Origin: Marinobacter sp. THAF197a
GTDB taxonomy: Bacteria; Pseudomonadota; Gammaproteobacteria; Pseudomonadales; Oleiphilaceae
DNA length: 64,000 nt
Direction of reading: 5' to 3'
Assembly: GCF_009363275.1 (NCBI RefSeq)
Contig: NZ_CP045324.1
Coordinates: 1,612,001-1,676,000 of the forward strand
Made by a program: the position numbers and the translations under genes. Below are positions 56,480 to 64,000 of this stretch, one piece after another. The notes beneath the pieces were generated by a model. The model saw only the letters and a program-made list of their open reading frames with translations. It had not been told where the DNA came from and made no database searches. Each line of letters opens with the position of its first letter. The stretch's first letter is position 1.

Positions 56480-57805
56480 TTACCACCAGGCTTCGATCTG
56501 GGCGCCGATCTGGATGTCGCCATCAATGCCTTCGCCACCGCGTGCGGCCTCGGCTTCATCTCCGAAGAAGGTAGCAGCGTAAGCGCGGATAACGGGGCGC
56601 GCCCAGTAGCCAGGGCCGGCCTGCCATTGCTGGGCGATGGCCACTTTCCCGAGATCCTGGGATTCGGTGAACCAGGGGCGGTCGGTATCGCTGTAGCCGA
56701 TCTCAATCGCGGTACTCATAACGGTTGACCAGTTGTAGATCGGTCGGGCGATGATGCTCAGGCGCTCACCATCACGGGCGCCGGCATCATGGGGTTTGGC
56801 CTTCTCATAGACAACGGAATGGCCCAGATCCCAGTTACTGCCCAGTTTGATCACGCCGTGGTTGAGCACGCGCCAGCTGGACTCGAAGTAGCCTGCAACG
56901 TTGCCGTTATCCACTCGCCCGCCACTGCTGCCTTCGGCATTGGCGAAGCCCATGGAGTCGGCGCCATACTGCACGGCGAACTTGTTGAAGCCACCCATAA
57001 CACCTGAAGACAGCTCGGCGGTGAGAAAATAGCCGTTCTCGTCTTCAATACCGGCGTCTTTCTGCTGGTCGGTCAGGTCCGCCATGGCGTAGATGCCGAT
57101 CAGCTCAAGGGTGTGGCCGCCGGCTACCGGGAAGGCGTATCGAACGTCAAGTTTGTTGTTCTGAACCAGGCCATCACCGTCGCTGGTGTCGGCATTGGTA
57201 TAGGCAACGGACAGGTGGCCGGCACCTGCCTTGATGTTCTCGATACCCGCGCCGTAGCCGGAGTTGTTGACGTAGAAGAGATCCATCTGGTGGATGTCTT
57301 TACGCTGATAGAAGCGTTTGCCGGCCCAGAGGGTGGCGCCGGGCAACGACTCGACGACGTTTTTGGCAGACACATAAAGCTGTCTCAGGGCAATCTCACC
57401 GCCGCCGAAGGGGTCTGCGTTGTTGCGGGTGACTTCTTCGTTGGCGAAGTCGATACCGCTGATGTTGTTGCCGCCATTCAGTGCCTGGTAATCGTTGCCC
57501 TGGGGCTCAGCGCTGTAGGCAAGCATGGAGTCAATGCGGAAGGTCTTGCCGTCCTGGCTGAACAGCTCGTCGCCCAGTGACAGCTCGGCATAGGTGTCGC
57601 ATTCGTCAGCCAGGCGGCCTACATAGTGACCGCTGGCGCCATTGCCGAAACAGGTTTGTTCGCCGCCGCTGCCGATATTGGTGGAGGCTCCTGCCCGGGC
57701 ATAGCCGTGGAAGTCCACCGCGATGGCCGGTGTTGCCATGACCGCTGCGGTGATGGCAGCTGCCAGTGGGAGCTTGCTAGCGAAGAGAGGCTTTTTATTG
57801 TGCAT
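56480..57805 (-). CDS. lamB: maltoporin LamB
   Basis: A 441-residue outer-membrane porin for maltose and maltodextrins. A signal peptide (residues 1-29, ending TPAIA) precedes VDFHGYARAGA, the usual mature LamB beginning. Alternating aromatic strands and the family segments GKRFYQRKDIHQMDLFY and YSDTDRPWFTESQ follow, and the protein ends in an aromatic residue (IEAWW), as required for outer-membrane insertion. A cysteine pair (CFG and DECDTY) matches the first-loop disulfide of LamB. It lies upstream of pulA, with G-rich MalT-like boxes further upstream. Confidence 0.95.
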   Translation of the reverse strand: MHNKKPLFASKLPLAAAITAAVMATPAIAVDFHGYARAGASTNIGSGGEQTCFGNGASGHYVGRLADECDTYAELSLGDELFSQDGKTFRIDSMLAYSAEPQGNDYQALNGGNNISGIDFANEEVTRNNADPFGGGEIALRQLYVSAKNVVESLPGATLWAGKRFYQRKDIHQMDLFYVNNSGYGAGIENIKAGAGHLSVAYTNADTSDGDGLVQNNKLDVRYAFPVAGGHTLELIGIYAMADLTDQQKDAGIEDENGYFLTAELSSGVMGGFNKFAVQYGADSMGFANAEGSSGGRVDNGNVAGYFESSWRVLNHGVIKLGSNWDLGHSVVYEKAKPHDAGARDGERLSIIARPIYNWSTVMSTAIEIGYSDTDRPWFTESQDLGKVAIAQQWQAGPGYWARPVIRAYAATFFGDEAEAARGGEGIDGDIQIGAQIEAWW

Positions 57806-57960
57806 CGTTTGAGTCCTGTGTTTTTGTCATTCTTGCATGTCAGGGAAGCGGAATTTCCGGTTCCTAGGTCCCGGTCAGGCTTCCGGTTCCCTTGATTGCA
57901 GCTTCTGCCAATCAGACATTGGGAAACCGGATTTCATGGTTCCTCAAGGCGGGTCTTTGT

Positions 57961-58043
57961 ACATCCTCCGAGTCAGGGAATTTGGGGGGTGAGTTTCAGG
58001 GGGGAGGAGGGGCGTAGATGGCTGCGCCCCTGCCGGAGGATGT
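57961..58043. repeat. repeat copy 2 flanking lamB (5' side), with terminal inverted repeats
   Basis: An 83-bp element bounded by ACATCCTCCG (57961-57970) and its exact complement CGGAGGATGT (58034-58043). Its first 60 bp share the ends of the copy at 56340-56398. It makes up much of the 268 bp lamB-hexR gap; the remainder has no gene. Confidence 0.5.
58001..58010 (+). promoter_or_regulatory. MalT-box-like sequence upstream of lamB
   Basis: GGGGAGGAGG matches the MalT consensus GGGGA(T/G)GAGG exactly. Two further GGAGGA cores lie at 57964-57969 (minus strand) and 58035-58040. The region is G-rich, which raises the chance of a coincidental match, and no malT gene is in the window. Confidence 0.3.
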
Positions 58044-58073
58044 CTGAGTGGTTCAGGCGAGTACTATGTGTGA

Positions 58074-58946
58074 CTACTCCAGCGGATAGCGGGTTGCCTT
58101 GAGGCTTTCCTTTATCTTCTTGAGATGGCTCAGGAAATCCTTTCCGCGCTTGAGTGTCACACCGGTTGCCAGGATGTCGATCACGGTCAGGTGGATAATG
58201 CGTGACGACATGGGCATATAGACTTCGGTGTCCTCCGGAGCGGTTACGCCAAGCACCGCTGTGCAGCATTCGGCCAGCGGAGATTCCGGATTTGTGATGC
58301 CAATCACGGTGGCACCATTGGCGCGTGCCACCTTGGCAATCTCAACGGCCTCTTTGGTTCTGCCGGTGTAGGAGATTAATACGATGACATCACCTACCTG
58401 GGCGCCGGCGGCTACCATGCGTTGCATCAGGGCGTCGTCGTAAGAGGTGACCGGAATGTTGAAGCGAAAAAATTTGTGTTGTGCATCCAGGGCAACGGAC
58501 GCCGAACCACCCATACCGAAGAAGTTGATCTGTTTGGCTTGAATCAGGTAGTCAATGACGGTGCCCAGTGCTTTGGGGTCCAGGGACTGGCGGGCTTTGT
58601 CCAGGCTGGCGATGGTGCTGAGCATGATCTTGTCTGCGAACTCCGCCACGGTGTCGTCTGGCTCGACATTCTGGCCCACGTAGGGGGTGCCGGTGGCGAT
58701 GCTCTGAGCGAGGCGGATTTTGAAGTCGGGGAACCCGGTGGCCGAGAATCCCCGGCAAAAACGATTCACCGTGGGTTCACTGACATCGGCAGCGCGGGCG
58801 AGGGCAGCTATGCTGTAACGAGTAGCTGCGCTGGGGTCACGAAGGATGGCTTCCGCAACCTTGCGTTCAGATTTGTTCAGGCTGTCGAGCCGGGACTGAA
58901 TGTCTTCCAGCAGATTGTCGTCACGGTGCGCATGGTTTGCGGCCAT
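58074..58946 (-). CDS. hexR: HexR, RpiR-family regulator of central carbon metabolism
   Basis: A 290-residue regulator with an N-terminal helix-turn-helix (IAALARAADVSEPTVNRFCRGFSATGFPDFK, about residues 45-75) and a C-terminal SIS sugar-phosphate-binding domain (INFFGMGGSASVALDAQHKF, VLISYTGRTKEAVEIAK). HexR represses zwf, pgl, eda, gap and others until it binds KDPG. It is divergent from zwf-pgl-eda with a 204 bp AT-rich gap that contains three HexR-type sites, strongly supporting the assignment. Confidence 0.93.
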   Translation of the reverse strand: MAANHAHRDDNLLEDIQSRLDSLNKSERKVAEAILRDPSAATRYSIAALARAADVSEPTVNRFCRGFSATGFPDFKIRLAQSIATGTPYVGQNVEPDDTVAEFADKIMLSTIASLDKARQSLDPKALGTVIDYLIQAKQINFFGMGGSASVALDAQHKFFRFNIPVTSYDDALMQRMVAAGAQVGDVIVLISYTGRTKEAVEIAKVARANGATVIGITNPESPLAECCTAVLGVTAPEDTEVYMPMSSRIIHLTVIDILATGVTLKRGKDFLSHLKKIKESLKATRYPLE

Positions 58947-58987
58947 GTTTGGGTACTCCCTCGGGGTGTGCCATCGTTGTTGGAAAT

Positions 58988-59002
58988 TGTAGTGATTATA
59001 CC
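58988..59002. promoter_or_regulatory. HexR-like site 1 (hexR side)
   Basis: TGTAGTGATTATACC resembles the HexR consensus TGTARTWWWATTACA, with a few mismatches. It is close to hexR, suggesting autoregulation. Confidence 0.45.
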
Positions 59003-59021
59003 GTGTTTAGGAACTTTTTGG

Positions 59022-59036
59022 TGTAGTAAAAATATC
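59022..59036. promoter_or_regulatory. HexR-like site 2
   Basis: TGTAGTAAAAATATC: an intact left half-site and AT-rich centre, weak right half. Confidence 0.4.
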
Positions 59037-59086
59037 AATTAATGAAAAATACCCTTGGAAAATGCCGGTCAAGCTGTCATTATTTT

Positions 59087-59101
59087 TATAAAATTACTAC
59101 A
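59087..59101. promoter_or_regulatory. HexR-like site 3 (zwf side)
   Basis: TATAAAATTACTACA matches the reverse consensus TGTAATWWWAYTACA at 13 of 15 positions. It lies just downstream of a plausible TTGGAA / CATTAT promoter (59055-59083), where binding would repress zwf. Confidence 0.6.
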
Positions 59102-59150
59102 TCATGCCTTTCAGGCGGCTGGTGTCGCTTTAAACTGAGAGAAGGAACCG

Positions 59151-60626
59151 ATGGTCAACCGTACCGCTACCCGTTGTGACCTAATGCTATTCGGGGCGCT
59201 GGGGGATCTTGCCCAGCGCAAACTCTTCCCGGCCCTGTATCAACTTGAACGGGCGGGCCTGCTGGCGCCTGGCAGTCGCATACTTGCCGTTGCGCGAACC
59301 GAGGCCGGCACGGACAAGGTGAAAGAACAGCTGTTGGAGAAACTGAAAAAACACGTGAAGTCCGAAGAGTTTGACCCGGATATCGCGCAGTCTTTTCTCC
59401 AGCGAGTGGAATATCAGCGTCTCGACTTCAATGACCCGGAGGGCTACCAGGCGCTTCGGGACTGGCGGGACGAGCCGGATAACCAGCTGATTGTCTACAT
59501 GGCAACTCCGCCATCAATGTACGGTGTGATTGCCCGCAATCTCGAGGCAACCCGTTGCTGCAATGAGCGGACGAGGGTTGTGGTTGAAAAACCCATTGGG
59601 CACGACCTGGAAACCTCCAGGGTGATCAATGATGAGTTGGGTCAGGTATACAACGAGAATCAGATCTTCCGGATTGATCACTATCTGGGCAAGGAAACCG
59701 TGCAGAACCTGATTGCCCTGCGCTTTGCCAACAACCTCTTTGCTTCCCAGTGGGATCAAAATCACATCTCCCACGTGGAAATTACGGTTGCGGAAAGCGT
59801 GGGTATCGAAGGGCGCTGGGGGTATTTTGACAAGGCCGGCCAGATACGGGACATGATCCAGAATCACCTGCTGCAGTTGCTTTGCCTGATTGCGATGGAT
59901 CCGCCGGCGGATCTGTCCGCGGACAGCATTCGCGACGAGAAAGTGAAGGTGCTCAAGGCGCTCAAGCAGATTACCCCGGAATTGATGGGCAGCCATGTGG
60001 TTCGTGGCCAGTACACCGCAGGCACCAGTGGCGGCCAGCCGGTACCGGGGTACCTGGAAGAAGAAGGGGCGAACAAGGGCAGCGAGACGGAAACCTTTGT
60101 GGCCTTGAAGGCGGAGATCGACAACTGGCGCTGGTCTGGCGTGCCGTTCTATATCCGCACCGGCAAGCGGCTGCCGGAAAAGTTGTCCCAGATTATTATT
60201 CATTTCAAGCCCGCGCCCCACTACATCTTTGATCCAGACCAGAAGCACCTGGCCAACAACAAACTGATTATCCGCCTGCAGCCCGATGAGGGCATGTCCC
60301 TGAAGATTCTCACCAAGGACCAGGGACTGGATAAAGGTATGCGCCTTCGCCAGGGGCCGCTGGAGCTGACGTTCTCGGAGACATTCGAAACCGACCGAAT
60401 TCCTGATGCCTATGAACGTTTACTGTGGGAAGTGATGAAGGGGAATCAGTACCTGTTTGTGCGTCGTGATGAGGTTGAGTACGCCTGGCGCTGGGTGGAT
60501 CAGGTTATTGCAAACTGGCATGACAGCGGCGAACCACCCAAACGCTATGCCGCAGGAACTTGGGGGCCGGTGGCATCCATCGCCATGATTACCCGGGATG
60601 GGAGAAGCTGGTATGAAGATGCCTGA
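59151..60626 (+). CDS. zwf: glucose-6-phosphate 1-dehydrogenase
   Basis: A 491-residue enzyme that oxidises glucose-6-phosphate to 6-phosphogluconolactone with NAD(P). The coenzyme-binding LFGALGDLAQRKLFPALY is at the N-terminus, and the substrate signature RIDHYLGKE covers residues 174-182 with Lys181. The catalytic histidine is in RDMIQNHLLQ. Length matches Zwf (E. coli 491). GAAGGAA precedes the ATG. It is the first gene of the zwf-pgl-eda operon feeding the Entner-Doudoroff path; edd must be elsewhere. Confidence 0.97.
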   Translation: MVNRTATRCDLMLFGALGDLAQRKLFPALYQLERAGLLAPGSRILAVARTEAGTDKVKEQLLEKLKKHVKSEEFDPDIAQSFLQRVEYQRLDFNDPEGYQALRDWRDEPDNQLIVYMATPPSMYGVIARNLEATRCCNERTRVVVEKPIGHDLETSRVINDELGQVYNENQIFRIDHYLGKETVQNLIALRFANNLFASQWDQNHISHVEITVAESVGIEGRWGYFDKAGQIRDMIQNHLLQLLCLIAMDPPADLSADSIRDEKVKVLKALKQITPELMGSHVVRGQYTAGTSGGQPVPGYLEEEGANKGSETETFVALKAEIDNWRWSGVPFYIRTGKRLPEKLSQIIIHFKPAPHYIFDPDQKHLANNKLIIRLQPDEGMSLKILTKDQGLDKGMRLRQGPLELTFSETFETDRIPDAYERLLWEVMKGNQYLFVRRDEVEYAWRWVDQVIANWHDSGEPPKRYAAGTWGPVASIAMITRDGRSWYEDA

Positions 60627-61332
60627 TATTCGCCTGCCGGATGGCGTGGTTTTGGAGGCGGGGGAAGATCCTCAACAGGTGGCTGAAGCCCTTGCCACTG
60701 ATGTTGCCCGTTTTCTGGTGCAGCGTCTGGAGAGAGCTGACAGGGCGAGCCTGGTGGTTTCCGGTGGGTCCACGCCTTTGCCGTTTTTTAAGGCACTTTC
60801 ACAGGTGGATCTGGATTGGTCACGGGTGGATGTGCTCCTGGCCGATGAGCGTTGGGTGCCCGAGGGAGATCCGGCCAGCAATACCACCCTGGTGCGTGAG
60901 AATCTGCTGCAGAACAGGGCTGCTAATGCCAGCTTTCTTTCTCTGAAGCAGGTTGGTGCAACGCCTGAGGAGGGCCTGCCACGGGTTCGCTCTGCACTTG
61001 CCGGGCTGAAACTGCCGCTGGATGTGTTGATCCTGGGTATGGGGAATGATGGTCATACCGCGTCTCTGTTCCCGGATGCGCCGGAGTTGCCAGAGGCCAT
61101 GGACCCGGAATCCAGGGATCTGGTCCTGGCAATGAACCCGCCGTCCCAGGCCCAGCAGCGCATTACCTTGACGCGTCCGGTGCTGGCCGGTGCCAGGTAT
61201 ACCGCCCTACACCTGAAGGGGAGTGACAAGCTGGATACCCTGACCGCAGCGATGGCCAGGCCGGAGGCCGTTATGGCTATGCCGGTCAGGGCCTTTCTCA
61301 AGCCTGGACTGAAGGTGTTCTGGAGTCCGTGA
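60613..61332 (+). CDS. pgl: 6-phosphogluconolactonase
   Basis: A 239-residue lactonase of the NagB/DevB fold that hydrolyses 6-phosphogluconolactone. SLVVSGGSTPLPFFKAL, DVLLADERWVPEGDPASN and LGMGNDGHTASLFP are the family signatures. ATG 60613 (MKMPDIRLP) has GGGAGAA eight bases upstream and overlaps zwf by 14 bp; an in-frame ATG at 60598 overlaps that ribosome-binding site. It is the middle gene of the zwf operon. Confidence 0.95.
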   Translation: MKMPDIRLPDGVVLEAGEDPQQVAEALATDVARFLVQRLERADRASLVVSGGSTPLPFFKALSQVDLDWSRVDVLLADERWVPEGDPASNTTLVRENLLQNRAANASFLSLKQVGATPEEGLPRVRSALAGLKLPLDVLILGMGNDGHTASLFPDAPELPEAMDPESRDLVLAMNPPSQAQQRITLTRPVLAGARYTALHLKGSDKLDTLTAAMARPEAVMAMPVRAFLKPGLKVFWSP

Positions 61333-61384
61333 TGATGAGGCAGTACGAAACAAAGCGGTCAGTAACTGCATTCAGGAGAACTAT

Positions 61385-62035
61385 ATGACTCAACTTTCCG
61401 ATTATCACAGAGACCGTGTTCAGGCAGTGCTCAGTGCCTCGCCACTGGTGCCGGTTATTGCCATCAATGAACCGGAAGATGCCATTCCCTTGTGTCGTGC
61501 GTTGGTGGATGGCGGTATCAAGGTGCTGGAAATTACCCTGAGAACCGAACATGGGGTGCGGGCCATTGAACAGGTTCGAAAAGCCATTCCCGAGGCATGG
61601 GTTGGTGCGGGTACAGTAACCAGTATCGCCCAGTACCGGCAGGTGGAGGCTGCGGGTGCCCAGTTCGTGATTACGCCGGGTGTTACCGAGGCGATTCTGG
61701 AGTTTGCGCTAACCTCTGAGGCACCATTATTGCCAGGTGTAGCCACGGTCTCCGAGCTGATGTTGGGGTACTCGTTGGGTTACCGTGAATTCAAGTTCTT
61801 TCCGGCTGAAGTGTCAGGCGGTATGCCGGCGCTGAAGGCATTTCGGGGCCCTTTCCCGGACGTGACCTTCTGCCCGACTGGCGGGATTAACCAGGATACC
61901 GCGCGGGACTACCTGGCGCTGCCCAATGTGGCGGCCGTGGGTGGTTCCTGGTTGACGCCAGCGGAGGCGATCCAGCGCCGGGAGTGGGAGGTGATCACCG
62001 AGGTGGCGCGGGCCAGTCTTGATCGGCTCAGGTGA
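61385..62035 (+). CDS. eda: KDPG aldolase (2-dehydro-3-deoxyphosphogluconate aldolase)
   Basis: A 216-residue class I aldolase that splits KDPG into pyruvate and glyceraldehyde-3-phosphate. Glu49 in VLEITLRTE is the catalytic acid/base, and Lys137 in REFKFFPAE forms the Schiff base. GAGTV and PTGGI bind phosphate. AGGAGAA precedes the ATG. It ends the zwf-pgl-eda operon; its product also relieves HexR repression by consuming KDPG. A symmetrical terminator follows. Confidence 0.97.
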   Translation: MTQLSDYHRDRVQAVLSASPLVPVIAINEPEDAIPLCRALVDGGIKVLEITLRTEHGVRAIEQVRKAIPEAWVGAGTVTSIAQYRQVEAAGAQFVITPGVTEAILEFALTSEAPLLPGVATVSELMLGYSLGYREFKFFPAEVSGGMPALKAFRGPFPDVTFCPTGGINQDTARDYLALPNVAAVGGSWLTPAEAIQRREWEVITEVARASLDRLR

Positions 62036-62056
62036 CGTTGTTTGCCCACAGGCATG

Positions 62057-62086
62057 AAAAAGCCCACTTCCAGGAGTGGGCTTTTT
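62057..62086. terminator. bidirectional terminator between eda and pyk
   Basis: AAAAAGCCCACT pairs exactly with AGTGGGCTTTTT around a six-base loop. A and T runs serve both convergent genes. Confidence 0.94.
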
Positions 62087-62116
62087 GCTATCAGGCTGAT
62101 TTGCTCAGGCCAAACG

Positions 62117-63565
62117 TTAGCGAATGTCGGCTCCAACACGGACAATCTTCATGGTGTTGGTGCCGCCCTGGGCGTTGACGTAATCACCCTTGGTAATCAC
62201 CACCAGGTCGTCTTCCTTCACCACGCCCCTGCGTTTGAGTTCGGCAACGGCATTGGCGTTGGTTTGCTCATTGGCAATCTTGGCGGAATCAAAAGGCACG
62301 GTTTGCACCCCGCGGAAAAGGGCAACACGGTGTTGCGTGGAGTGGTGCCGTGAGAAAGCAAATATCGGCAGGCTGGACTTGATGCGGGACATCAGTCTGG
62401 GAGTGGCGCCGGTTTCGGTCATGCAGATGATGGCGCGAACGCCCTCCAGATGGTTGGCGGCATACATGGCCGAAAGGGCGATGGCCTCATCAACCCGCTC
62501 CATGCTCTCGTGGATACGGTGCTTGGACTGATGCATGGAAGGGTGGCGTTCTGCCCCAAGGCAGATGCGCACCATCGCTTCAACGGCCTCCGTGGGGTAG
62601 TCGCCCACGGCCGTTTCCGCCGACAGCATCACTGCGTCGGTGTAGTCCATCACGGCGTTTGCCACATCCGACACTTCTGCCCGGGTTGGCATGGGGTTGG
62701 TGATCATCGATTCCATCATCTGGGTGGCGGTGATCACCGCTCGGTTCAATACCCGCGCCCGGGAGATGATGTGTTTCTGAACACCAACCAGTTCGGCATC
62801 GCCGATTTCCACCGCCAGATCACCTCGGGCAACCATGACAGCGTCGGACGCCAGAATAACGGCATCCAGTGCCGCTTCGTCATGGGCCAGTTCGGCCCGC
62901 TCGATCTTGGCGACCAGCCCGGCATCCGAACCGGCGTCTTGTAGCAGTTTCCGGGCGATGTGCATATCATCGGCCGTTCGAACGAAAGACACCGCTACAT
63001 AGTCCGCGCCCAGGCGGGCTGCAGTGACGATGTCCTGTTTGTCCTTGTCGGTGAGGGCTTCGGCAGACAGGCCGCCTCCCCGTTTGTTCAGGCCCTTGTT
63101 GTTAGAAAGCGGGCCGCCAATCAGAACCCGGGATGTGATGCTGTGGCCATCCACGCTCTGGACTTCCATTTCGATGCGACCATCATCCAGGACCAGAATG
63201 TCCCCCGGTTCTACATCCTCGATCAGTTGCTCGTAATCGATGCCGACCCGCTCATTGGTGCCGGCCTCTTTGTCCATGGCGGCGTCTAGAACGAAGGTCT
63301 GGCCGGCCACCAGAATAACTTTGTTCTCAGCAAATCTTGCTATTCGCAGTTTCGGGCCCTGCAAGTCGGCCAGCAAGGCAACGAAGCGCCCCTGGGCTGC
63401 AGCTGTTTCTCTTACCCGTCGGGCCCGGGCGATATGCTCATCAGCACTGCCATGAGAAAAGTTAAGCCGGGTGGCGTCTACCCCGGCTGCAATAATGGCG
63501 GCCAAGGCTTCCGGGGTATCGGTAGCGGGGCCGAGTGTGGCGACAATTTTGGTGCGCCTGAGCAT
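62117..63565 (-). CDS. pyk: pyruvate kinase
   Basis: A 482-residue pyruvate kinase that makes pyruvate and ATP from PEP and ADP. RRTKIVATLGPATD, NFSHGSADEHIAR, ADLQGPKLRI, the catalytic VAKIERAELA and MVARGDLAVEIG, TATQMMESMI and DAVMLSAETAVGDYP are present. Length and sequence look like the PykA (type II) form. It starts at ATG 63565 and lies 22 bp downstream of gap on the same strand, so the two are probably cotranscribed and, as in relatives, under HexR. Confidence 0.96.
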   Translation of the reverse strand: MLRRTKIVATLGPATDTPEALAAIIAAGVDATRLNFSHGSADEHIARARRVRETAAAQGRFVALLADLQGPKLRIARFAENKVILVAGQTFVLDAAMDKEAGTNERVGIDYEQLIEDVEPGDILVLDDGRIEMEVQSVDGHSITSRVLIGGPLSNNKGLNKRGGGLSAEALTDKDKQDIVTAARLGADYVAVSFVRTADDMHIARKLLQDAGSDAGLVAKIERAELAHDEAALDAVILASDAVMVARGDLAVEIGDAELVGVQKHIISRARVLNRAVITATQMMESMITNPMPTRAEVSDVANAVMDYTDAVMLSAETAVGDYPTEAVEAMVRICLGAERHPSMHQSKHRIHESMERVDEAIALSAMYAANHLEGVRAIICMTETGATPRLMSRIKSSLPIFAFSRHHSTQHRVALFRGVQTVPFDSAKIANEQTNANAVAELKRRGVVKEDDLVVITKGDYVNAQGGTNTMKIVRVGADIR

Positions 63566-63587
63566 GATGTGGATCCTTTATTGGGTG

Positions 63588-64000
63588 TTACTGAGCGGCT
63601 TTCATAAGCTCGATGGCGTTGTCGAGCATGCGGTTTGAAAAGCCCCATTCATTGTCATACCAGGCCATGACTTTTACATGACGGCCGATGACCCGGGTAT
63701 GATTTGCGTCAAACACGCTGGACAGGGCGTTGTGATTGAAGTCGATACTGACCAGCTTTTCGGTATTGTAGCCGAGTATCGGGCTGTTCTGCGCGGCGGC
63801 GCGGACGGCTTCGTTGATCTCGGCTACGCTGGTGTTGCGGTTGGCAATAAATCCGAAATCCACCAGCGACACATTGATGGTAGGAACCCGAACGGCCAGG
63901 CCGTCGAGTTTTCCGTCCAGGTCCGGGATAACCTTGCCGATGGCAGCGGCAGCACCGGTCTTGGTGGGGATCATTGATTGGGTGGCAGACCGGGCCCGGT
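63588..64000 (-). CDS. gap: glyceraldehyde-3-phosphate dehydrogenase, C-terminal part (5' end outside window)
   Basis: The last roughly 137 residues of a GAPDH; the beginning lies beyond the right edge. SMIPTKTGAAAAIGKVIPDLDGKLDG, VRVPTINVSLVDF and VMAWYDNEWGFSNRMLDNAIELM are diagnostic of the catalytic domain. The active-site cysteine is upstream of the window. It is oriented with pyk and probably in the same operon. The subtype (glycolytic or gluconeogenic) cannot be decided from this part. Confidence 0.94.
   Translation of the reverse strand, partial: RARSATQSMIPTKTGAAAAIGKVIPDLDGKLDGLAVRVPTINVSLVDFGFIANRNTSVAEINEAVRAAAQNSPILGYNTEKLVSIDFNHNALSSVFDANHTRVIGRHVKVMAWYDNEWGFSNRMLDNAIELMKAAQ

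Overview
The window is a contiguous piece of chromosome from a GC-rich gammaproteobacterium. Gene order and protein character suggest a marine Pseudomonas/Marinobacter-type organism (inference, no database search). The support is the block rne, rluC, HAD hydrolase, sppA, maf, yceD-rpmF-plsX-fabDG-acpP-fabF-pabC-mltG-tmk, plus Entner-Doudoroff genes under a HexR-type regulator, malate synthase G, MiaE and a bacterial-type Fpr. Coding density is high. I found no transposase, integrase, phage gene, CRISPR array or rRNA, so this is mainly a core-genome window with a few accessory touches.

Layout. 1-7.5 kb: the 3' end of ppsA, rraA (an RNase E inhibitor family), PilZ and SH3 envelope genes, yciI, a PHP-domain nuclease, a UPF0149 gene and rne. 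7.5-19.6 kb: a long divergent spacer, then the cell-envelope and fatty-acid block from rluC to tmk. 19.7-22.3 kb: an AraC regulator and the proline transporter putP, separated by a repeat-rich operator region. 22.5-28.8 kb: acnB, miaE, a LysR regulator, a tandem universal stress protein and fpr. 28.9-35 kb: a membrane glycerophosphodiesterase paired with an LtaS/OpgB-like phosphoglycerol transferase, divergent from an unusual membrane protein carrying a PQQ sugar-dehydrogenase domain and an uncharacterised C-terminal domain. 35-43 kb: lpxH-ppiB, glnS-cysS, glcB and folD, with a cluster of palindromic repeats at the folD 3' end. 43.2-43.8 kb: tRNA genes Pro-Arg-His-Leu. 44-52.5 kb: the protein quality-control series tig-clpP-clpX-lon-hupB-ppiD. 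52.6-57.8 kb: a maltodextrin group (small lipoprotein, lipoprotein pullulanase, maltoporin). 58-64 kb: hexR divergent from zwf-pgl-eda, then pyk and the C-terminal part of gap.

How the parts fit. The last 12 kb reads as one carbon-use region. Pullulanase and LamB would debranch and import alpha-glucans, and zwf-pgl-eda-pyk-gap would process the glucose through the Entner-Doudoroff route, with three HexR-like sites between hexR and zwf. glcB, acnB and ppsA are consistent with growth on acetate or fatty acids through the glyoxylate shunt and gluconeogenesis. The most unusual items are the sugar dehydrogenase fusion at 32.7-35 kb, folD taking its stop codon from a palindromic repeat, repeats flanking lamB, and several unexplained dyads in leaders and operators. 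I did not see a convincing wholly new multi-gene system. The phosphoglycerol transferase/phosphodiesterase pair beside the fusion protein is the best candidate for poorly described biology.
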